A stretch of 64,000 nucleotides of DNA. Origin: Citrobacter amalonaticus Y19 (GTDB lineage: Bacteria; Pseudomonadota; Gammaproteobacteria; Enterobacterales; Enterobacteriaceae). Of the stretch, positions 58,297 to 64,000 are shown piece after piece. The stretch lies in contig NZ_CP011132.1 in NCBI RefSeq assembly GCF_000981805.1, positions 3,472,001 to 3,536,000 of the forward strand, read 5' to 3'. The notes under the pieces are model-generated. The model had not been told where the DNA came from. It saw nothing but the letters and a program-made list of their open reading frames with translations, and did not search any database. The stretch's first letter is position 1, and each line of letters opens with the position of its first letter. Made by a program: the position numbers and the translations under genes.

Positions 58297-60588
58297 TTGT
58301 CTGAGTTACTCTCCATCGCGCTGTTTCTTGCCTCTGTACTGATTTATGCCTGGAAAGCGGGTCGCAACACCTGGTGGTTTGTCGCCACCCTGGCGGTGCT
58401 GGGACTTTTTGTGGTTCTGAATATCACACTCCTCGCCAGCGACTATTTCACAGGTGATGGCATTAACGATGCAGTACTCTACACGTTGACGAACAGTCTG
58501 ACGGGGGCCGGTGTCGGCAAATACATTCTGCCGGGCATCGGCATTGCGCTGGCGCTCGTGGCGGTCTTTGGTACGCTGGGCTGGGTGCTGCGTCGTCGCC
58601 GTCATCATCCTCACCATTTTGGTTACAGCCTGCTGGCGCTGCTGTTGGCGCTGGGTTCCGTCGATGCCAGTCCGGCATTTCGTCAGATAAGCGAACTGGT
58701 CAAATCCCAGACTCGCGACGGCGATCCCGATTTCGCGGCCTACTATAAAGAACCGGCGAAAAGCATCCCCAACCCGAAGCTGAATCTGGTGTATATCTAC
58801 GGTGAAAGCCTGGAGCGTACCTATTTCGACAACGAGGCCTTCCCGGAACTCACGCCGGAACTCGGCGCGTTGAAAAACGAAGGGATGGATTTCAGCCACA
58901 CCCAGCAGTTACCGGGGACAGACTACACCATCGCCGGGATGGTCGCCTCCCAGTGCGGCATTCCCCTGTTCGCGCCGTTTGAAGGCAATGCGTCAGCATC
59001 GGTCTCCAGTTTCTTCCCACAGAATCTCTGTCTTGGGGATATCCTGAAAAACTCCGGCTACCAGAACCACTTTGTGCAGGGCGCAAACCTGCGTTTTGCC
59101 GGGAAAGACGTGTTCCTGAAGTCCCACGGTTTCGATTATCTGTATGGTGCCGAAGAGTTAAAAAGCGTCGTCGCCGATCCAAATTACCGCAACGACTGGG
59201 GCTTCTATGACGATACGGTACTGGATGAAGCGTGGAAGAAGTTCGAAGCACTCTCTCGCTCCGGCCAGCGTTTTTCACTGTTTACCCTGACTGTCGATAC
59301 CCATCATCCGGACGGCTTTATCTCGCGCGCCTGTCAGCGCAAACGCTATGATTTTGACGGCAAACCCAACCAGTCCTTTAGCGCCGTCAGCTGTAGCCAG
59401 GAAAACATCGCGGCGTTTATCAATAAAATCAAAGCCTCGCCGTGGTTTAAAGATACCGTCATTGTGGTTTCTTCGGACCATCTGGCGATGAACAACAGCG
59501 CATGGAAATACCTCAACAAACAGGATCGCAACAACCTGTTCTTCGTGATACGTGGCGACAAGCCGCAGCAGGAGACGCTGGCGGTCAAACGTAACACCAT
59601 GGATAACGGCGCGACGGTGCTGGATATTCTCGGCGGCGATAACTATATCGGTCTGGGGCGCAGTAGCCTGTCGGGTCAGTCGATGTCGGAAGTATTCCTC
59701 AACAGCAAAGAAAAGATCCTCGCCATGAAGCCGGACATCATTCGCCTGTGGAACTTCCCGAAAGAGATGAAAGATTTCACCGTCGACCGGGATAAAAATA
59801 TGATCGCTTTCTCCGGCAGCCATTTCCGTCTGCCGTTGCTGTTACGGATATCAGATAAGCGCGTCGAACCCCTCCCGGAAAGCGAATACTCTGCCCCGCT
59901 GCGCTTCCAGCTTGCCGATTTTGCCCCGCGCGATAACTTTGTCTGGGTCGATCGCTGCTACAAGATGGGCCAGTTGTGGTCACCGGAACTGGCCCTCTCA
60001 ACCGACTGGTGCGTCTCACAAGGTCAGCTTGGCGGAGAGCAAATCGTCCAGCATGTTGATAAAGCACAGTGGAAAGGCAAAACGGCCTTTAAAGACACAG
60101 TGATCGACATGGAACGTTATAAAGGCAATGTCGATACCCTGAAAATCGTCGATAACGACATCCGTTATAAGGCCGACAGTTTTGTCTTCAACGTGGCGGG
60201 CGCGCCGGAAGAGGTGAAGCAGTTTAGCGGGATTTCTCGTCCGGAATCCTGGGGACGCTGGTCCAACGCGCAGTTGGCGGAAGAAGTGAAGATCGAGTAC
60301 AAACAGCCGCTGCCGAAAAAATTCGACCTGGTGATCACCGCGAAAGCCTTTGGCGACAATGCTAATCGTCCGATTCCGGTACGCGTTGGCAAGGAAGAGC
60401 AGACGCTGGTGTTAAGCCACGATGTCACCACCACCACGTTGCATTTCGATAACCCGACGGATGCGGATACACTGGTGATTATCCCGCCCGATCCGGTCTC
60501 GACCAACGAAGGCAACATCCTCGGCCACTCGCCGCGTCAACTGGGGATCGGGATGGTGGAAATCAAAGTGGTCAGCGCCCAGGGCTGA
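58297..60588 (+). CDS. opgB: Phosphoglycerol transferase I
   Basis: 763 residues starting at TTG 58297, as in E. coli MdoB. Four N-terminal membrane helices (within about residues 1-130), then a periplasmic sulfatase/alkaline-phosphatase-type domain: YGESLERTYF (about 168-177), the metal cluster around TVDTHHPDG and VSSDHLAMNN. It transfers phosphoglycerol from phosphatidylglycerol to osmoregulated periplasmic glucans. A large periplasmic C-terminal extension follows. Single gene between yjjA and the convergent lgoD. Confidence 0.97.
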   Translation: MSELLSIALFLASVLIYAWKAGRNTWWFVATLAVLGLFVVLNITLLASDYFTGDGINDAVLYTLTNSLTGAGVGKYILPGIGIALALVAVFGTLGWVLRRRRHHPHHFGYSLLALLLALGSVDASPAFRQISELVKSQTRDGDPDFAAYYKEPAKSIPNPKLNLVYIYGESLERTYFDNEAFPELTPELGALKNEGMDFSHTQQLPGTDYTIAGMVASQCGIPLFAPFEGNASASVSSFFPQNLCLGDILKNSGYQNHFVQGANLRFAGKDVFLKSHGFDYLYGAEELKSVVADPNYRNDWGFYDDTVLDEAWKKFEALSRSGQRFSLFTLTVDTHHPDGFISRACQRKRYDFDGKPNQSFSAVSCSQENIAAFINKIKASPWFKDTVIVVSSDHLAMNNSAWKYLNKQDRNNLFFVIRGDKPQQETLAVKRNTMDNGATVLDILGGDNYIGLGRSSLSGQSMSEVFLNSKEKILAMKPDIIRLWNFPKEMKDFTVDRDKNMIAFSGSHFRLPLLLRISDKRVEPLPESEYSAPLRFQLADFAPRDNFVWVDRCYKMGQLWSPELALSTDWCVSQGQLGGEQIVQHVDKAQWKGKTAFKDTVIDMERYKGNVDTLKIVDNDIRYKADSFVFNVAGAPEEVKQFSGISRPESWGRWSNAQLAEEVKIEYKQPLPKKFDLVITAKAFGDNANRPIPVRVGKEEQTLVLSHDVTTTTLHFDNPTDADTLVIIPPDPVSTNEGNILGHSPRQLGIGMVEIKVVSAQG

Positions 60589-60600
60589 CCACCGGTGATA

Positions 60601-60634
60601 AAAAAAACAGCGCCCAACACAACTCCGGGCGCTG
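60601..60634 (-). terminator. Intrinsic terminator of lgoD
   Basis: Minus-strand stem CAGCGCCC / GGGCGCTG followed by TTTTTTTT (60600-60607 on the plus strand read as A). It begins 12 bases after the lgoD stop. Confidence 0.9.
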
Positions 60635-60645
60635 CATGGCAATCG

Positions 60646-61668
60646 TCAGAACGTAATCACCCCTTTGATCAACGCCCGATTGTTAATCACATCGCGTTCG
60701 AAGATCTCCGCAAGCTGGCTAAACGGATAGCGATGCGTAAGCATCATTTCAGCGTTCAGTTTGCCTTCCGCCATCAGCCGTCCCACCTTCGCAAAATCCT
60801 CCGGCGTGGCGTTACGACTCCCCATCATGGTGGTCTCTTTCTTGTGAAACTCCGGGTCAGAGAACTGTAAATCGCCTTTGAACAGCCCGACAAAGACAAT
60901 GGTGCCGCCGTGGCGGATCAGGTTAACGGTATTGTTCATGGCATGCTGGTTGCCCGTCGCATCGAGCACTTTCTGCGCCAGCGAACCGCCAAATTGCGCA
61001 CGCAGCTGAGCCTCAAAATCTTCAGTTGAGGGATCCACCACCGGCAGGCCGAGACGGGAAGCCACATGTTCGCGACGAGCGCTACTGGTATCGGCCACCA
61101 CCACCTGCGCACCATCGGCCCTCGCAATCGCCGCCGCCCCGATCCCAATCGGCCCGGCCCCGACGACCAACACCTGATCACCCGGTGCGATCGCTGCCCG
61201 ACGCACCGCATGAGCGCTGATCGCGTAAGGCTCGATCAACGCTGCCGCCTGAGGATCAATCCCCTCCGCCTGCAACAGATTAGTCGCCGGAACGCTGAGA
61301 TACTCGCTAAACCCCCCATCCTGATGCACGCCGATCACAGAGATCTTCTCGCAGCAGTTCGTTCGGCCCCCCAGACACGCCGGACACTGCTGGCACGCAA
61401 CATAGGGAATTACCGCCACCTGCTGACCCACGTTAAACTGCGTCACCTTCTCGCCGAGCGTCACAATATCCCCACATATTTCATGGCCTAATACGCGTGG
61501 ATAACTAAAAAAAGGTTGATTACCTCCCCAGGCATGAATATCGGTTCCACATATACCGACAGACTTAATTTTTATTAATGCTTCATGTTTTTCCGGAATC
61601 GGAATGTCACGTTTCTCATGAATTAATTTTCTGGGTTCCTGGCAAATCAACATATTCATTGTGGACAT
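60646..61668 (-). CDS. lgoD: L-galactonate-5-dehydrogenase
   Basis: 340 residues from the ATG at 61666-61668 (MSTMNMLICQEPRK), equal to E. coli LgoD (YjjN). Zinc medium-chain dehydrogenase: catalytic Cys and His in GICGTDIHAWGG and GHEICG, structural zinc CQQCPACLGGRTNCC (about 91-105), NAD loop VVGAGPIGIGAAA (about 166-178). It oxidises L-galactonate to D-tagaturonate, feeding the uronate pathway. Divergent from lgoR. Confidence 0.96.
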   Translation of the reverse strand: MSTMNMLICQEPRKLIHEKRDIPIPEKHEALIKIKSVGICGTDIHAWGGNQPFFSYPRVLGHEICGDIVTLGEKVTQFNVGQQVAVIPYVACQQCPACLGGRTNCCEKISVIGVHQDGGFSEYLSVPATNLLQAEGIDPQAAALIEPYAISAHAVRRAAIAPGDQVLVVGAGPIGIGAAAIARADGAQVVVADTSSARREHVASRLGLPVVDPSTEDFEAQLRAQFGGSLAQKVLDATGNQHAMNNTVNLIRHGGTIVFVGLFKGDLQFSDPEFHKKETTMMGSRNATPEDFAKVGRLMAEGKLNAEMMLTHRYPFSQLAEIFERDVINNRALIKGVITF

Positions 61669-61757
61669 CGTTATGCGCTCCTGTTTCTTTGTTGCTCCAG
61701 ATATTGATGAAAATAGAAATAGCCGCGTAACGAGAAAGCTAATTTGTGAAACCCTGC

Positions 61758-61789
61758 GCATTAAAATGTTTTAAATCGGGTTTTAATGC
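61758..61789. promoter_or_regulatory. Inverted repeat between lgoD and lgoR, probable LgoR operator
   Basis: GCATTAAAA (61758-61766) and TTTTAATGC (61781-61789) are perfect 9-base arms, centres 23 bases apart (about two helical turns). It lies in the shared 139-base control region, 19 bases before the lgoR ATG. Confidence 0.6.
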
Positions 61790-61807
61790 AGTCAAAAGGA
61801 GATCCCG

Positions 61808-62713
61808 ATGAGCCGTTCGCAAAATTTACGTCACAATGTCATTAACCAGGTGATCGATGATATGGCGCGCGGTCATCTTCCTTCCCCGCTGCCGTCGCAA
61901 AGCGCATTGGCCGAAATGTACAACATCAGTCGCACCACGGTGCGCCACATGCTCAATCACCTCAGCGAGTGCGGCGTATTGACTCTGGTCGGCAACGACC
62001 ACGTCATCACCCGTAGCCCCGAACATGATGATGGTTTTGCCTGTACGACCGCCTCCATGGCGGAGCAGAACCGTATTTTTGAGCAGGCGTTTTATACGAT
62101 GATTAACCAGCGCCAGCTTCGCGCCGGCGAGACGTTTTCTGAACTTCAACTGGCCCGGATGGCGGGCGTCAGCCCGGTAGTGGTGCGAGAATACCTTTTA
62201 AAATTTGGACGTTACAATCTTATCCAGAGCGAAAAGCGCGGTCAGTGGAGCATGAAAAAGTTCGATCAATCCTATGCCGAACAGCTTTTTGAGCTGCGTG
62301 AAATGCTGGAAACCCATGCGCTACAGCACTTTCTCAATCTGCCGGATGACGATCCGCGCTGGCTGCAGGCCAAAATGCTGCTGGAACGCCACCGCATGCT
62401 GCGCGACAGCGTCGGTAGCAACTTCCGCATGTTCTCCCTGTTAGACCGTGATTTTCACGCGCTGCTGCTCTCTGCCGCCGACAATATATTTTTTAATCAA
62501 TCACTTGAGATAATCTCGGTTATCTTCCATTTCCATTACCAATGGGATGAACGCGATCTTAAGCAACGCAATATCATCGCCATTGATGAGCACATGACTA
62601 TCCTCAGCGCGCTGATTTGCCGCAGCGATCTCGATGCGCTTCTTGCGCTGCACAACCACCTGAATACGGCGAAGCAATCGATGATTCGCTCCATCCGACA
62701 AGAAAATGAATGA
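61808..62713 (+). CDS. lgoR: LgoR, GntR-family regulator of L-galactonate use
   Basis: 301 residues. It carries a GntR winged helix (about residues 8-72, SQSALAEMYNISRTTVRHMLNHL), an additional helix-turn-helix-like segment (about 107-150, LARMAGVSPVVVREYLLKF) and a FadR/FCD-type helical C-terminal domain with metal-site His residues. In E. coli LgoR (YjjM) activates lgoT and lgoD. Divergent from lgoD and in line with the TRAP genes downstream, so it may control both. Confidence 0.94.
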   Translation: MSRSQNLRHNVINQVIDDMARGHLPSPLPSQSALAEMYNISRTTVRHMLNHLSECGVLTLVGNDHVITRSPEHDDGFACTTASMAEQNRIFEQAFYTMINQRQLRAGETFSELQLARMAGVSPVVVREYLLKFGRYNLIQSEKRGQWSMKKFDQSYAEQLFELREMLETHALQHFLNLPDDDPRWLQAKMLLERHRMLRDSVGSNFRMFSLLDRDFHALLLSAADNIFFNQSLEIISVIFHFHYQWDERDLKQRNIIAIDEHMTILSALICRSDLDALLALHNHLNTAKQSMIRSIRQENE

Positions 62714-62884
62714 ATTAAAAACACATTAAAAACAACAAACCTTTAGCAAGAGCACGATTTTATACAACACATACAGCACCATGATGACTTTCTGCTTACT
62801 TTCTGATTAGGCAGGATTCATTCTGAATTTTTCCGCCAGTACAAAAGTTGGTTTTATTCGTTGATCCCTGGGAGCAAGTAGAAA

Positions 62885-63856
62885 ATGAACAAGATAATAG
62901 CCGTGCTGATTACTGTTTGTACTTTTTTTCTGCCATTCACCATTCAGGCTAAACCGCTTTCTATTAAAGTCGCCTACGAAAATAATCCAGGCGAACCATT
63001 AGATGTGGTAATGCGCTACTGGGCTGAGATTCTGAATAAAAAAAGTGATGGAGAAATAACGCTGGTTCTCTATCCCAGCTCACAGCTAGGGTCAAAACAA
63101 GATGTGACTGAACAAGCCATGATGGGAATGAACGTCATCACGCTCACCGATGTGGCTTTTCTTGCCGATTACGAACCTGATTTAGGTATTTTGTTTGGAC
63201 CTTATTTGACCGATGACCCGCAGAAACTCTTCAAAATTTATGAGAGCGACTGGTTTCGTCAAAAAAATGAAGACCTGAAGAAAAAAGGGATTCATGTGGT
63301 GATGAACAATTATCTGTACGGCACTCGCCAGATTATTTCTAAAAAACCGATTCGCAAGGTGGAAGATCTTGCGGGAATGAAAATCCGCGTACCGAATAAC
63401 GTGATGCAAATTAAAGCTATTCAGGCAATGGGTGCAACCCCGACGCCGATGCCGCTGGGTGAAGTTTACCCTGCGCTGACTCAGGGCGTTATTGATGGTG
63501 TCGAAAACCCGATTTCCGTTCTGCAAGGGCAAAAATTGTTTGAGCAGGCGAAATATCTGTCGATGGTAAATTACCTGACCAACACCTCGGTATGGATTGG
63601 CGGCGAAGCCTTTTTCAGTACGCTTTCTCCTGAGCAACTGGAATTGATTCATTCAACGGGTTATGAAGCCGGCCTTTACAGCCAGAAATTAACGATTGAA
63701 CGCGACGCCGAAATGCTGAAGAGCATGGAAGCGGAAGGCGTCGAAGTTATTTACCCGGATACCGAAGCATTCCGCCAGAAAGCACGCGAAGTTTACTCGC
63801 AATTCCCGGAGTGGACGCCGGGCTTGTATGAAACCATTCAACAGCAACTGCAATAA
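62885..63856 (+). CDS. TRAP transporter substrate-binding protein (DctP family)
   Basis: 323 residues. Signal peptide to about residue 22 (ending TIQA). DctP fold with the usual landmarks: YPSSQLGSKQDV near 60-71, the carboxylate-binding Arg region LAGMKIRVPNN near 160-170, and GEVYPALTQGVIDGVENP near 190-207. Periplasmic capture of a sugar acid or similar carboxylate. Its position after lgoR, where E. coli K-12 has the MFS carrier lgoT, suggests L-galactonate or a related hexonate. The codon use and leader are more A/T rich than the neighbours. Confidence 0.92.
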   Translation: MNKIIAVLITVCTFFLPFTIQAKPLSIKVAYENNPGEPLDVVMRYWAEILNKKSDGEITLVLYPSSQLGSKQDVTEQAMMGMNVITLTDVAFLADYEPDLGILFGPYLTDDPQKLFKIYESDWFRQKNEDLKKKGIHVVMNNYLYGTRQIISKKPIRKVEDLAGMKIRVPNNVMQIKAIQAMGATPTPMPLGEVYPALTQGVIDGVENPISVLQGQKLFEQAKYLSMVNYLTNTSVWIGGEAFFSTLSPEQLELIHSTGYEAGLYSQKLTIERDAEMLKSMEAEGVEVIYPDTEAFRQKAREVYSQFPEWTPGLYETIQQQLQ

Positions 63857-63921
63857 ATACAGGCACAGATCGCCCGAAGCCTTTCCTCTCAAGGCCAGGG
63901 CGACTCTCTGAAGGAGGATTA

Positions 63922-64000
63922 ATGCGTTTCTTTGGCAAGCTTGTAGAACTGAGCGCAGCACTGGCTTTGTTTATCCTGGTGGTAATGACCATTGCCGCCG
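63922..64000 (+). CDS. TRAP transporter small membrane subunit (DctQ-like), cut by window
   Basis: An ATG at 63922 after a strong GAAGGAGGATTA ribosome site opens MRFFGKLVELSAALALFI..., an amphipathic start and first membrane helix typical of DctQ. Only 26 codons are visible. A DctM gene is expected next. Confidence 0.75.
   Translation, partial: MRFFGKLVELSAALALFILVVMTIAA

Overview
The window is chromosomal DNA of an enterobacterium very close to Escherichia, Salmonella and Citrobacter. Almost every gene is recognisable as an E. coli K-12 orthologue of the same or nearly the same length, with REP/BIME repeats, one ERIC element, 6S RNA, a Sib/Ibs locus and three tRNA-Leu(CAG) genes. Several genes absent from K-12 at these sites (an RpiR regulator beside bglA, a diguanylate cyclase beside fhuF, an orphan PTS EIIC, pobA with an AraC regulator, a TRAP transporter beside lgo) make Citrobacter my best guess. 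That genus call is inference, not proof. No phage, insertion sequence or CRISPR array was found.

Block 1 (1-25064) follows the E. coli order near 65 min: recJ (3' end cut by the window edge)-dsbC-xerD, fldB, cptA-sdhE, ygfZ, a tandem REP array, trhA, yqfB, an RpiR regulator, bglA, ygfF, the glycine-cleavage operon gcvTHP, the ubiquinone genes ubiI and ubiH with pepP-ygfB, zapA-6S RNA-fau, sibC/ibs, serA, rpiA and argP. Its themes are disulfide isomerisation, recombination, one-carbon and serine/glycine metabolism, and ubiquinone synthesis.

Block 2 (about 25072-64000) follows the E. coli order near 99 min but reads in the opposite direction: a LysR gene, nadR-radA-serB, ytjB-lplA, the deo operon, yjjI-yjjW, yjjV-yjjU, ytjA, osmY, prfC, yjjG-rimI-holD, rsmC, three leu tRNAs, a small membrane gene, a diguanylate cyclase, fhuF, a PTS EIIC, yjjQ-bglJ, pobA with its regulator, yjjP-yjjB, dnaT-dnaC, yjjA, opgB, lgoD/lgoR and the start of a TRAP transporter operon. 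Going from argP straight to nadR, with ascending then descending E. coli order, is what one end of a large inversion spanning oriC would look like. This is the largest-scale unusual feature of the window.

Regulatory DNA is readable in several places: three DeoR operators at the classical deo spacings (two lie inside yjjI), CTAAT motifs upstream of gcvT matching GcvA sites, Fur-box-like sites before the small membrane gene and fhuF, a CRP-like site between rpiA and serA, perfect palindromes upstream of the orphan PTS gene, and an inverted repeat between lgoD and lgoR. The accessory cargo (EIIC, pobA-AraC, TRAP) sits in the yjjQ-lgo part of block 2. No single locus is a convincing undescribed system; the best leads are the inversion junction, the orphan PTS permease with its operators, the pobA insertion, the TRAP-for-LgoT replacement and the Fur-boxed small membrane protein.
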